Shown: positions 1 through 8,212, numbered from the stretch's first letter. The stretch is DNA of 31,970 nt from DATAYF01 sp036272735 (GCA_036272735.1 DATAYF010000633.1:1-31970), one strand, 5' to 3'. The notes: generated from the letters alone by a model not told the origin. Program-made: numbers and translations.

Positions 1-600
1 CGGCGCAAGGCAGAAAAGGAGCGCCGGCTTTCGGCTCACCGCAAGAGTTTGCACGGCCAAAGGGTCCATGAGATCGTCGCGGTGGGCACCACCATCATCC
101 TCGAAAAGATTTCCTACCGGGCGTGGCAGAAACAGTACGGCAAAAGCGTGGGTCTTCGCGCCCCAGGGATGTTTGTCGAACACCTCAGACGCACCGGGGC
201 CACGGACGGGCGGCACCCTGATCGAAGTCCCCACGGGCCGAGCCAAACTCTCGCAGTTCTGCCATGGCTGTGGGAAGTGCGTGAAAAAGCCGCTCTCGCA
301 ACGCTGGCATCACTGCGCCTGTGGCGTCGGCCCCGTCCAGCGGGACCTGTATTCCGCCTTTCTGGCTTCCACCCTGGATCAAGACCATCTCATTCCCTCG
401 TGTGCTCGGGCAGTCATTGCCTGGGAAGATGCGGAGGCGCGCCTGCGGGCCGCTAACGCTCGGGTAGCACAACGGGCGAAAGAGGGGCAGTCGTTGCCCC
501 GAAGCTTTGGCGTTCCCAGAGCCAGAGCCCGTCGGCCTCAACATCTCGAGCGAAACGACACAAGAGCCAGCTCTCCTCGCTCGTCGAGGACGGCTAGAAG
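1..600 (+). pseudogene. tnpB: TnpB (IS200/IS605 family) C-terminal remnant, frameshifted
   Basis: TnpB is the RNA-guided nuclease carried by IS200/IS605-type elements. Only the C-terminal part is in the window. Frame 1 is open from base 1 and reads a RuvC-II-like stretch (TTIILEKISYRAWQKQYGKS, with the expected Glu) up to MFVEHLRR near 195. The protein then continues in frame 2 from about 210 (GGTLIEVPTGRAKLSQFC) with a zinc-ribbon pattern (CHGCGKC then HHCACG) and the RuvC-III Asp in GPVQRDLYSAFLA. A frameshift therefore lies at about 195-215. A second shift into frame 3 near 560-590 would restore a tail reading RRGRLEAWKR. Two shifts mean no intact nuclease is made. Family call is confident; exact boundaries are not, because the 5' part lies outside the window. 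Confidence 0.8.
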
Positions 601-650
601 CGTGGAAGCGCCGCTCAGAACCCCCGCTGCTTCAGCACGGGGAGCCGTCA
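601..650 (+). mobile_element. Right end of the IS200/IS605-type element, probable omega-RNA 3' end
   Basis: Just after the tnpB remnant is an imperfect hairpin at 622-642: CCCCG pairs with CGGGG, with an inner CTG/CAG stem. This is the subterminal hairpin type of IS605 right ends. ComF-like coding sequence begins right after it, so the element end is placed near 650. In TnpB systems the omega RNA covers the tnpB 3' end and right end, and its guide is the flank; here that flank would be comF sequence. The hairpin is seen; the exact end and RNA are inferred. Confidence 0.55.
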
Positions 651-729
651 GTACCAACAGTGCCACACACCACTCACAAACAATACCACGTGCAGGAATT
701 GCCGCTATGACCCGCTCCATTTCAATGGA

Positions 730-1218
730 TTGCGCGTCATGAGCAGCTATACGGGCCCGTTACGCACCTGCATTCGTGCGCTGAAGTATCAGGGGCAGAA
801 ACGGTTAGCCGGGCCGCTGGGCACACTTTTAGCACAGGCCTACGCTACCTACCAGCTACAAGCCGACCTGATCGTGCCGGTTCCGCTACATACCGAGCGC
901 ATCAAGCAGCGTGGTTACTCACAGTTGCTCGCCAAAGTGTGCGCAACGCAGCTACACGTGCCACTGGAAACGTCGCTGCTCACACGCGTACGACCAACGG
1001 CTGCGCAAGTCAACCTGAAACCCAGCGAACGCCAACGCAACGTGGCGAATGCTTTCCGTTGCACATCTCCAAGCAGCATACAGATGGTCAAGGGCAAGCG
1101 TATTGTGTTGATCGACGACGTTTGCACAACGGGCGCGACGCTGGGAGCCTGTGCCGCGCCACTCTTCGCGGCGGGAGCACAGAGCGTATGGGGGTTGGTA
1201 CTGGCGCGCCCATTGTAG
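730..1218 (+). CDS. comF: ComF-family phosphoribosyltransferase, 5' end lost to an IS insertion
   Basis: ComF proteins are PRTase-fold proteins linked to DNA uptake and processing. The PRPP-binding motif is clear (IVLIDDVCTTGATLG), as are the family blocks LRTCIRALKYQGQKRLAGPLG and LIVPVPLHTERIKQRGYSQL. The family normally begins with a Cys-rich finger. In frame upstream of the TTG at 730, bases 661-729 still encode part of it (CHTPLTNNTTCRNCRYDPL), directly after the right end of the TnpB element. The first part of the gene was therefore displaced by the insertion. Possible residual starts are TTG 730 and ATG 739, and neither has a convincing ribosome-binding site. About 162 residues remain against roughly 230 in intact members. 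The PRTase core is intact, but expression is doubtful. Confidence 0.8.
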   Translation: MRVMSSYTGPLRTCIRALKYQGQKRLAGPLGTLLAQAYATYQLQADLIVPVPLHTERIKQRGYSQLLAKVCATQLHVPLETSLLTRVRPTAAQVNLKPSERQRNVANAFRCTSPSSIQMVKGKRIVLIDDVCTTGATLGACAAPLFAAGAQSVWGLVLARPL

Positions 1219-1272
1219 TGACCTTCATCTTCAGGCATGCAACTAAAATGTGGCAGAGACGTAAAATATGTA

Positions 1273-1351
1273 ACTAGAAGAAATTTTCATCTCATCTTAT
1301 TAGGAATGCTGTTACTCTTCGTGCTCGCTATCACTCAGGAGAGAAGTCCCC
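1273..1351 (+). other. Hydrophobic segment in the other frame upstream of ftsH-like gene
   Basis: Frame 1 upstream of the FtsH-like start encodes a basic-plus-hydrophobic stretch (RRNFHLILLGMLLLFVLAIT) that resembles the first membrane helix of an FtsH. The annotated protease starts in frame 2 and has only one helix. This may be the remnant of the ancestral N-terminus after deletion and frameshift, or a tiny separate peptide. No good ribosome-binding site precedes it. Confidence 0.3.
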
Positions 1352-2953
1352 ATGATTTGGAGCATCCTTGGCTCACTAAGCGGCCTTATCACCCTCGTCC
1401 TCTTCGCGGGCTTGCTCATCTTTCTGCTACGCCAGGCCCAGGGAAGCAACAATCAAGCCAGATCCTCAGGCAAAAATCGAGCGCCCATGTTTACGAGCCA
1501 CAAGTCAACGGTGACCTTCGCCGATGTAGCAGGCGTGGAAGAGACCAAACAAGAGCTACAGGAAATTGTCGAATTTCTGAAATACCCCGACAAGTTTATG
1601 GCGCTGGGGGCACGCATCCCCAGGGGTTTGCTGCTCATCGGGCCACCGGGAACAGGGAAAACGCTCGTTGCCCACGCCATAGCCGGAGAGGCCGGTGTAC
1701 CGTTTTTCAGCATCCGCGGCTCCGAATTCGTGAAAATGTTTGTTGACAGCGGTACCAGCTGCGTTTGTGACCTCTTCGAGCAGGCGAAACGCAACAGCCC
1801 ATGCATCATCTTCATTGATGAAATGGATGCCGTCGATCACCCACGTAGCACAGGACTGGCTGGCTTACACGATGAGCGAGAACAAATCTTAAACCAGATC
1901 CTGGTCGAAATGGATGGCTTCGATACCAACGTGATCGTTATTGCAGCGACCAACTGCCCCGACATGTTTGATCTGGCCCTGTTGCGTCCTGGTCGTTTTG
2001 ATCGGCAGGTAGTGCTTGAGCGTCCCGATATTCGTAGCCGTGTCGCCATTCTGCAGGTACACGCCAAAGGCAAGCCATTAGCGCAGAACATCTCGCTGGA
2101 TACGCTGGCACAGCGAACACCCGGATTTTCGGGTGCCGACCTGGCAAACTTGCTCAATGAAGCAGCCATCCTTGCGGCAAGACGCAACCAGCAGCAGATA
2201 GGCATGGACGAGCTAGAAGCAGCCATCGACCGCGTGGTGGCCGGACCAGCCCGCAAGAGCCGCATTATCAGCGAGCGCGAAAAAGCCATCACCGCCTATC
2301 ACGAGGTGGGCCACGCGCTGGTAGCACGCATGTTACCTAACGCGGACCCGGTGCACAAGGTATCTATTGTGGCACATGGGCTGACTGGTGGCTTCACTAT
2401 GCTGTTACCCACGGAGGACCGGTACCTGTGGAGCAAGCCACAATTCGAGGATACGCTTGCCTATGCATTCGGTGGTCGCGCCGCCGAACTCATCATCTTT
2501 GGAGAAGTGACCACGGGAGCCTCCAACGATATCGAACAAGCCACCAGGATAGCACGCTCGATGGTGATGGAATACGGTATGAGTAGCCTGATTGGACCGA
2601 TGGCCCTGGAACGTAAAGAAGACCAGGCGTTCCCTGGGCATGATGCCGGAGAACAGCGCGATTATAGCGAACAGACTGCCCGCGAAGTAGACGAGGAAGT
2701 GCGACGCATCATTCAGGAAAGCTTCGATAAAGCATATGCCATTCTCTTGCAGAATAAACGACGCCTGATTCTGATGGGTGAACGCTTGATTCAGGAAGAG
2801 ACGCTTGAAGGTCCGGTCTTCGAAGCACTCTTCAATCAAGCTGACATAGAAGAACCTATCGATGGCCCCTCCGTCTTCGCTGGTATCCCGAAAGAGCAGG
2901 CACGACTGCCATATTCGCTACCCCCACCAACCCGCGACCATCACGCTATATAG
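1352..2953 (+). CDS. Divergent FtsH-type AAA+ zinc metalloprotease
   Basis: FtsH is a membrane-anchored hexamer that extracts and degrades proteins. Visible features are one membrane helix (about residues 5-27), Walker A GPPGTGKT (97-104), Walker B CIIFIDEMDA (151-160), second region of homology RPGRFDR (212-218), protease motif HEVGH (317-321) and the third zinc ligand Asp393 in GASNDIEQA. At 533 residues it is shorter than the usual 600-650: the first helix and the periplasmic domain are absent. The pore-loop region reads MFVDSGTSCVCDLF where housekeeping FtsH has MFVGVGASRVRDLF, so a pore Gly and two Args are changed. The start is supported by AGGAGA ending 9-10 bases before ATG 1352. Probably a second, specialised FtsH; ATPase and protease residues are intact. 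Confidence 0.85.
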   Translation: MIWSILGSLSGLITLVLFAGLLIFLLRQAQGSNNQARSSGKNRAPMFTSHKSTVTFADVAGVEETKQELQEIVEFLKYPDKFMALGARIPRGLLLIGPPGTGKTLVAHAIAGEAGVPFFSIRGSEFVKMFVDSGTSCVCDLFEQAKRNSPCIIFIDEMDAVDHPRSTGLAGLHDEREQILNQILVEMDGFDTNVIVIAATNCPDMFDLALLRPGRFDRQVVLERPDIRSRVAILQVHAKGKPLAQNISLDTLAQRTPGFSGADLANLLNEAAILAARRNQQQIGMDELEAAIDRVVAGPARKSRIISEREKAITAYHEVGHALVARMLPNADPVHKVSIVAHGLTGGFTMLLPTEDRYLWSKPQFEDTLAYAFGGRAAELIIFGEVTTGASNDIEQATRIARSMVMEYGMSSLIGPMALERKEDQAFPGHDAGEQRDYSEQTAREVDEEVRRIIQESFDKAYAILLQNKRRLILMGERLIQEETLEGPVFEALFNQADIEEPIDGPSVFAGIPKEQARLPYSLPPPTRDHHAI

Positions 2954-2986
2954 ACCATGAAGCAACCTCTTAACCAGGGTCGAGCT

Positions 2987-3015
2987 TTACTTGTTTCGTT
3001 AACTCAGTGTACAAT
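2987..3015 (+). promoter_or_regulatory. Possible argJ promoter
   Basis: TACAAT at 3010-3015 is a good -10 element. The matching -35 position (2987-2992, TTACTT) is weak. It sits in the 240-base gap between the ftsH-like gene and argJ, where no other gene is seen. An 8-bp inverted repeat, AACCAGGG (2972-2979) with CCCTGGTT (3033-3040), brackets the -10. Confidence 0.3.
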
Positions 3016-3196
3016 TGATGTATGCAAAGAAGCCCTGGTTCACCATCGCTCATCGTAGTATCCCCGCAGCAGATCGAGCAAGCATGGTATCGATCACGCT
3101 CCCGGACCATTTCTGTCACATCTCGTAGAGGTTATGCGACAATAGATGTGAGTCGTACAACTCGGGCTCTTTTTCAGTGAGGAGGTGTCTTGTTTA

Positions 3197-4408
3197 GTGT
3201 CTGAATTATTTCACGAAGTCGATCACAGCGTCACCGCACCTCAAGGTTTCCGTGCAGGGGCGACCGCCTGTGGTATTAAGTCGGATAGCTCGATTCCAGA
3301 CCTGGCGATCCTCGTTGCGGATGTGCCCTGTGTCGCGGCGGGAACATTCACGACGAGTACGACGCGTGCCGCCCCGGTGCTGGTGTGCCAGGAACGCTTG
3401 CAACAGGGACGTGCGCAGGCGGTTATCGTCAACAGCGGCAATGCCAACTGCGCGACAGGGAAGCAGGGTTTACGTGATGCTTATCGCATGACCGAACTCG
3501 CCGCCCAGCAGCTTGGCATAGAGCCAGAACTGGTGCTCTGCTCATCCACTGGCATCATTGGTCGCCCGCTTCCTATGGAGAAGATAGCAAGCGGCGTCAA
3601 GGATTTCAAGCCGGATCGTGAGCATGGCGACGCGTTTACAGAAGCCATTATGACGACCGATACGCATCCCAAACGCATGGCCCTTGAATTCCAGATCAAT
3701 GGTCGTGCAGTACGCCTTGGCGGAACCACCAAGGGATCAGGCATGATCTACCCCAACATGGCGACCATGCTCTGTTACCTCACCACGGATGCCGCTATCG
3801 ATCACGCGTGGCTACAAAGCGAGTTACGCGCTGCCGTCGCCGATTCGTTCAATCTGCTGGCCGTGGATGGCGACATGTCCACCAACGACACCTGCATCCT
3901 CTTTGCCAACGGATTAGCGGGCAACGACCCTTTGAATAACCAGCATCCCGAAGCAGTGACTTTCCGCGCCGCCTTACGCCATATCACCCGCTATCTAGCA
4001 CGCGAGATGGCCCGAGACGGAGAGGGAGCCACCAAGCTCATGGATGTACATGTACGCGGGGCAAGCAGCCAGTCCGACGCCGTTAAAGCGGCCAGGGCTA
4101 TTACTCTTTCACCGCTATGGCAGTGTGCTTTAGCGGGTGAAGATCCCAACTGGGGACGCATCGTGGCCGCGCTAGGGGCAAGCGGTTGCGAGCTAGACCA
4201 GAATACCTACGATATTTTTATTGGTGACGTTCAGATTGTCAGTAGCGGTATAGCGGCACCGTATGACCAGGAGCAGGCGCGCGCGGCGATGAAGGGGAAC
4301 GAAGTCACCGTCACGGTTGACCTGCACCTTGGCACAGCACAAGCCACGGCCTGGGGCTGTGATCTCACGCGCGGCTATATTGACGAAAACACATTGTATA
4401 CACGCTAG
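3197..4408 (+). CDS. argJ: Glutamate N-acetyltransferase / amino-acid acetyltransferase ArgJ
   Basis: ArgJ transfers the acetyl group from N-acetylornithine to glutamate (the recycling route of arginine synthesis), and in bifunctional forms also uses acetyl-CoA. The protein is colinear with the family: N-terminal GFRAGATACGIK, oxyanion-side block SSTGIIGRPLP, autocleavage site KGSGMIYPNMATMLCYLTTD (expected cleavage between Ala and Thr), and C-terminal GEDPNWGRIVAALGASG. At 403 residues it is full length. I chose GTG 3197 because AGGAGGT at 3180-3186 lies 10 bases upstream. The more distal GTG at 3185 overlaps that Shine-Dalgarno sequence. argD follows on the same strand after a short gap, so the two are probably cotranscribed. 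Confidence 0.95.
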   Translation: MSELFHEVDHSVTAPQGFRAGATACGIKSDSSIPDLAILVADVPCVAAGTFTTSTTRAAPVLVCQERLQQGRAQAVIVNSGNANCATGKQGLRDAYRMTELAAQQLGIEPELVLCSSTGIIGRPLPMEKIASGVKDFKPDREHGDAFTEAIMTTDTHPKRMALEFQINGRAVRLGGTTKGSGMIYPNMATMLCYLTTDAAIDHAWLQSELRAAVADSFNLLAVDGDMSTNDTCILFANGLAGNDPLNNQHPEAVTFRAALRHITRYLAREMARDGEGATKLMDVHVRGASSQSDAVKAARAITLSPLWQCALAGEDPNWGRIVAALGASGCELDQNTYDIFIGDVQIVSSGIAAPYDQEQARAAMKGNEVTVTVDLHLGTAQATAWGCDLTRGYIDENTLYTR

Positions 4409-4420
4409 CACGCTAGCACT

Positions 4421-4447
4421 CTAGCCTACCCATTTACGGGTGGCTAG
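4421..4447 (+). repeat. Short hairpin between argJ and argD
   Basis: CTAGCC (4421-4426) pairs with GGCTAG (4442-4447), with an inner CCC/GGG. It follows the direct repeat CACGCTAG at 4402-4416. There is no T-tract. It lies just upstream of the argD ribosome-binding site, so it may modulate read-through or mRNA processing in the operon. Confidence 0.4.
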
Positions 4448-4463
4448 TATTCTAGGAGGAGAA

Positions 4464-5699
4464 ATGCACATGGCGACAACGGAGTTGAATCAGCGGAACT
4501 GGGTGGAACTTGAGCACAAATATTACCAGGGCACGTTCAAGCGCCAGCCAATCACCCTTGTGCGCGGAGAAGGTCCACGGGTATGGGACAGCGAAGGCAA
4601 AGTCTATCTGGATTTTGTGGCAGGCATCGCGGTGAACGTGCTCGGCCACTGTCATCCAGCGGTCATCAAAGCTGTGCAACAGCAGGCCACACAACTGGTA
4701 CATACCTCCAACCTCTACTACAGCACGCCCCAGATCGAACTCGCGGAGCAGCTCGGCCTGCGCGCCCCAGGAATGCGTTCGTTCTTCTCCAACAGCGGAG
4801 CAGAAGCCAACGAGGGAGCATTCAAACTCGCACGCAAATACGGCCGCTTGCACCGCAATGGTGCCTATGAAATCATCAGCATGGATGGCAGTTTCCACGG
4901 ACGCACGCTAGCCACCACTGCCGCAACAGGCCAGGCATCATATCAGGCCACATGGGCACCCATACCCGATGGCTTTAAGCAGGTGCCGTTCAACGACCTG
5001 GAAGCTGTCAAAGCTGCGACCAGCGAGAAAACGGCGGCCATTCTGGTCGAAGCGGTCCAGGGCGAAGGTGGCATCTGGGCGACCTCGAAGGAATATATGC
5101 AGGGGCTACGCCAATGGTGCGATGAGCAGAACCTCGTGTTGATCTGCGACGAGGTGCAGGCTGGCATGGGACGCACTGGTTATTTCTTTAGCTGGGAATA
5201 CTACGGCATACGCCCCGACATCACCACAATGGCGAAGGGCCTGGCTGGCGGTGTGCCCATTGGTGCGATGCTCACCGGTGAACGCACGGATATCTTCGCC
5301 TATGGAGATCACGGCACCACCTTTGGTGGCAACCCCATCGCCAGCGCAGCAGGCGTTGCGACCGTGAAGACCATCGTCGAAGAAAACCTGCTGGAAAACG
5401 CGCAGAAGATGGGTGATTACTGGGGCAGCAAGCTTGAAGCACTAAGCCAGAAGTATCACTTCATCGATAGTCCACGTGGACGCGGCCTGATGCGCGCCGT
5501 GCACGTGCAGCACGAGCTAGCTTCGGCCATGGTGCAGAAAGCGTTGGAGCATGGCCTGCTCTTGAACAGCACGGCTCCCGACACTCTGCGCATGATTCCG
5601 CCCTTGATCCTGACCAAGGGAGACATCGACGAAGCCGCCGAAATCCTTGATCACACCTTCGCAGACGTAGCCGAAATGCCCGCCGCACAGGCGAAGTAG
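4464..5699 (+). CDS. argD: Acetylornithine aminotransferase (class III PLP aminotransferase)
   Basis: ArgD converts N-acetylglutamate-5-semialdehyde to N-acetylornithine, the step whose product feeds ArgJ. Class III motifs are visible: GIAVNVLGHCHPAV near the N-terminus, FFSNSGAEANEGAFKLAR (phosphate-binding region), ICDEVQAGMGRTG, and the PLP Lys in TTMAKGLAGGVPIGAM. Length is about 411 residues, typical for the family. AGGAGG at 4454-4459 serves either ATG 4464 (4-base spacing) or ATG 4470 (10-base spacing); the upstream GTG at 4440 precedes that site and is unlikely. The argJ neighbour favours ArgD over the related GABA or ornithine aminotransferases. Confidence 0.92.
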   Translation: MHMATTELNQRNWVELEHKYYQGTFKRQPITLVRGEGPRVWDSEGKVYLDFVAGIAVNVLGHCHPAVIKAVQQQATQLVHTSNLYYSTPQIELAEQLGLRAPGMRSFFSNSGAEANEGAFKLARKYGRLHRNGAYEIISMDGSFHGRTLATTAATGQASYQATWAPIPDGFKQVPFNDLEAVKAATSEKTAAILVEAVQGEGGIWATSKEYMQGLRQWCDEQNLVLICDEVQAGMGRTGYFFSWEYYGIRPDITTMAKGLAGGVPIGAMLTGERTDIFAYGDHGTTFGGNPIASAAGVATVKTIVEENLLENAQKMGDYWGSKLEALSQKYHFIDSPRGRGLMRAVHVQHELASAMVQKALEHGLLLNSTAPDTLRMIPPLILTKGDIDEAAEILDHTFADVAEMPAAQAK

Positions 5700-5712
5700 T
5701 TAAGCTGAACAT

Positions 5713-5762
5713 CTAGAAATCGGCAGTTACCGTAGTTAACCACAATAATTGCCGATTTCTAG
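5713..5762. terminator. Hairpin between convergent argD and Clp_N gene
   Basis: CTAGAAATCGGCA (5713-5725) and TGCCGATTTCTAG (5750-5762) form a perfect 13-bp stem around a 24-base loop. It starts 13 bases after the argD stop and lies 23 bases from the stop of the convergent gene. It lacks a long T-tract. Probably a bidirectional 3'-end structure. Confidence 0.6.
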
Positions 5763-5785
5763 GGGTGCAGAACGCCTATATAAAT

Positions 5786-6592
5786 CTATTCTGTTGGTTG
5801 CTCAGGTTGTATCTTTGCGCTCTTGTTGTTGGTAATCTGTTGAGCCAGGGCCTGTGCTTTAGTACGGAGATTACGGATTTCCGCGACTGTAGTATACACG
5901 GTTTCTAGCGTATTTTGGTTTGCTGCAATACCTGCATGTATGAGCCAGGCAGCCGCATCGCTACGTGTGGAACGAATGCCGACTTCTACGAGTGCATCAA
6001 TAGCATCCAGGTCCTGATCATCAACACGGCACGTCACAACGTTACTCTTATTTTTAACCACATCCTTTAATGGCTCCATTGCAATGTTCTGGCTAATCAT
6101 CTTCCGATAGAGGTTAGCGCGTACGGTTTCTAATGAACCAGCAAGTGTCTCGATAGCTCCAGCAGCGAGACCTTCACCCTCATGAAGTAGCGCAAGCAGC
6201 AAATGCTCAGTGCCAATATAGTTAGAACGCCAGACCTCACCAATTGCCATTGTGATTACGACCTGGGTGCGTGGTGTCAAAGGCCGTATTACCTCTTCCT
6301 CAGTAGGTGGCGTACCCCGCTTCACCGTGCGCTCCACGAAATCACGCACTGATTGTAAATCCACACCTTCAGCATTAAGGACATTAGCAGTGATGCCAGT
6401 GTCCTCATGCAGAAGTCCTAGCAGGATATGCTCAGTACCAATATAAGTATGATGAAAAAGAGCAGCCTCTTCGTCAGCATATACTAGAGCCTGGAGTGCC
6501 TTTTCAGTAAATTTGTCAATAAAACGCTCAAAAGAGACTTGCGGCGTGAGCATTGTTCGCACGCGCTGTTCAATTTGTGACGAGTTTCCCAT
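5786..6592 (-). CDS. Clp_N repeat protein with C-terminal ribbon-helix-helix-like domain
   Basis: The protein has 268 residues. Two Clp N-terminal repeats are clear from the paired motifs YIGTEHILLGLLHEDTG and YIGTEHLLLALLHEGEG (within about residues 15-165). In ClpA/ClpC these domains bind adaptors and substrates, but no AAA+ module follows here. Instead residues about 185-225 read VVTCRVDDQDLDAIDALVE then STRSDAAAWLIHAGI, the beta-alpha-alpha pattern with an RSxA turn of CopG/MetJ-like DNA-binding proteins. The tail looks coiled-coil-like. ATG 6592 has AGGAGG a few bases upstream. A strong promoter and a perfect dyad at the predicted +1 precede the gene, fitting autoregulation. The Clp_N assignment is firm; DNA binding is inferred. 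Confidence 0.85.
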   Translation of the reverse strand: MGNSSQIEQRVRTMLTPQVSFERFIDKFTEKALQALVYADEEAALFHHTYIGTEHILLGLLHEDTGITANVLNAEGVDLQSVRDFVERTVKRGTPPTEEEVIRPLTPRTQVVITMAIGEVWRSNYIGTEHLLLALLHEGEGLAAGAIETLAGSLETVRANLYRKMISQNIAMEPLKDVVKNKSNVVTCRVDDQDLDAIDALVEVGIRSTRSDAAAWLIHAGIAANQNTLETVYTTVAEIRNLRTKAQALAQQITNNKSAKIQPEQPTE

Positions 6593-6632
6593 AACGCCTC
6601 CTATCTAGAGAATATTACCGATTTGCATCGTT

Positions 6633-6659
6633 GTAAATTGTAAATAAATTACAATTTAC
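6633..6659 (-). promoter_or_regulatory. Perfect 11-bp dyad, candidate operator of the Clp_N-RHH gene
   Basis: GTAAATTGTAA (6633-6643) is repeated inverted and without mismatch at 6649-6659, with a 5-base spacer. On the minus strand it starts 6 bases after the -10 element, so it covers the predicted transcription start. It lies about 40 bases upstream of the start codon. A natural target for the gene's own RHH-like domain; binding is inferred. Confidence 0.6.
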
Positions 6660-6665
6660 GGAGCA

Positions 6666-6694
6666 AGTATAAACTCAAACAAAGGAGGTGTCAA
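6666..6694 (-). promoter_or_regulatory. Sigma-A-type promoter of the Clp_N-RHH gene
   Basis: On the minus strand TTGACA (6694-6689) and TATACT (6671-6666) are separated by exactly 17 bases. This is one of the best consensus promoters in the window. Predicted start is near 6659, inside the dyad. Confidence 0.75.
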
Positions 6695-6760
6695 GGGATT
6701 CTCAGGATAAAATGATAGCACCAGTCGCTTAAAATGTAATCGAGAAAGTACGAATGCCCG

Positions 6761-6816
6761 TTTGTATTGAAATGCACTGATGGCCGCATGCGACCATCAG
6801 TGCATTTCAATACAAA
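6761..6816. repeat. 56-base near-perfect palindrome downstream of alaS (family B)
   Basis: Positions 6761-6783 and 6794-6816 are exact 23-base reverse complements, and the 10-base centre contains the palindrome CGCATGCG. It begins 22 bases past the alaS stop (minus strand). There is no T-tract. The arm shares the core ATTGAAATGYAYTGAT with the palindrome at 8766-8829. Confidence 0.85.
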
Positions 6817-6838
6817 TCATCATCCCTCTTCTTGTTCG

Positions 6839-8212
6839 TTAAGATTGTATACTCCCGCTCTTAAAATGCTGCTCCGCTCCTTGACGGCTCACCTGGCGAT
6901 GCCCTTCTAGAGCTAGTTCGTATGCTGACCAATCGACGCTCAGCCCGCGTTCTGCCAACACTTCCGCCGCCAGGTCCGCCGGGAAACCTTTCTCCGCGTG
7001 CAGCGTAAACAGATGCGCGCCGGATACGACGCTATCATGCTCCGGCTCAATTTGCGCCAGAGAGCGTAGCCCCACGCTTAGCACACGCTCAAACATCGTC
7101 TCCTCTTGTGTCACAATGCGCACAAGCGAGCCAACCATACGCCGCTCGTCCGGCGTGAGCAACGAACCGTGGCCCTGCGCTAATGGCTCTAGCAACTCAC
7201 CTAAAAATGGACGATCAATACCGAGCAAACGGCCCTGCCGCGCTGCTCGCCGGATCAAACGACGTACTACCGAATTGCGCCCGTCACGTCCAGGCAGTAC
7301 GCCCTCTACGCCAACCAGCAAAAACGCACGCATATGATCAACGATCATGCGACGTGCTCGTGCCTCGACAGCACCACCACCTGCAACACCTACGGGAGCC
7401 AGCTCAAGCAAACGTTGCAGCGCGGGCTGAAACAGGTCAATCGCGTAGACCGACTCCGCGTTTTGTAACACCGAGGCCATACGCTCAAGGCCCATGCCGG
7501 TATCGATATTATGCAAGGGCAAAGAGCTGATTTTGCCATCGGTGTGCAGTTCGTACTCCATAAAGACCAGGCTCCAGATCTCCAGAAAACGATCACAATC
7601 ACAACCCGGCCGACAGCCAGGAGAACCACAACCACGCTCAAGCCCACGATCAATATAAATTTCCGAACAGGGACCACACGGACCAGCACTACCGCCGATA
7701 GTCCACAGGTTATCTTCCGCGCCCAGAGACACGATGTGGTCGGGCTGTACACCTAACCTCGTCCATTGCTCAATCGCCACCTCATCGGGCAGAATACACA
7801 GCTCAGCATCACCCTCGAAAACCGTCGCCCACATATCTGCTGGATCGAGGCCAAATTCGTTCACCAAAAGTTCCCACGCCATGGTAATGGCTTCGCGCTT
7901 CCCATAATCATTGATGGACCACTGGCCGAGCATGTGGAAACTGGTGTTTTTGCGCTCGTTGCTACCGACCGCGTCCGCGTCATCACTACGCAAGCAGCGT
8001 TGCAGCGCGGTAAGCCTGGGATACGGCGGCTCGACCTCGCCACGCAGGTAGGGTAACAGTGGTTGCATACCCGCAATCGTAAACGATGTGCTATTACCGG
8101 GCAAGACAAGTGGACTGGCCGATAACACTTTATGATCGCGCGTGGAAAAGAACGCGAGGTAGCGCTCGGCGATCTCGGTCGAGGAGAGGTAGCGTGTACC
8201 GTTGATCGTCAT
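6839..8212 (-). CDS. alaS: Alanyl-tRNA synthetase, catalytic half only (no editing domain)
   Basis: The protein attaches alanine to tRNA-Ala. Class II AlaRS motifs are in order: FTIAGMQPLLPYL (residues 44-56), LQRCLRSDDADAVG (70-83), SFHMLGQWSINDYGKREA (91-108), GPCGPCSEIYIDRG (177-190), FLEIWSLVFMEYE (209-221), NIDTGMGLERMASVLQ (235-250), then the tRNA-recognition region RNSVVRRLIRRAARQGRLLG. It stops at 457 residues. Full-length bacterial AlaRS has roughly 870, so the editing domain (HxxxH and Cys/His zinc site) and C-Ala domain are missing. Known catalytic fragments of this length can still aminoacylate. ATG 8212 is chosen because AAAGGAG lies 8 bases upstream; the longer frame runs back into the T-box terminator. 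Expression is controlled by the leader upstream. It may be a second AlaRS, or the editing part may be encoded elsewhere. Confidence 0.88.
   Translation of the reverse strand: MTINGTRYLSSTEIAERYLAFFSTRDHKVLSASPLVLPGNSTSFTIAGMQPLLPYLRGEVEPPYPRLTALQRCLRSDDADAVGSNERKNTSFHMLGQWSINDYGKREAITMAWELLVNEFGLDPADMWATVFEGDAELCILPDEVAIEQWTRLGVQPDHIVSLGAEDNLWTIGGSAGPCGPCSEIYIDRGLERGCGSPGCRPGCDCDRFLEIWSLVFMEYELHTDGKISSLPLHNIDTGMGLERMASVLQNAESVYAIDLFQPALQRLLELAPVGVAGGGAVEARARRMIVDHMRAFLLVGVEGVLPGRDGRNSVVRRLIRRAARQGRLLGIDRPFLGELLEPLAQGHGSLLTPDERRMVGSLVRIVTQEETMFERVLSVGLRSLAQIEPEHDSVVSGAHLFTLHAEKGFPADLAAEVLAERGLSVDWSAYELALEGHRQVSRQGAEQHFKSGSIQS

Noticed and set aside
3018..3128. 36-codon frame upstream of argJ as a leader peptide
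   Set aside because: No Shine-Dalgarno sequence, no run of arginine codons, and no attenuator hairpin after it.
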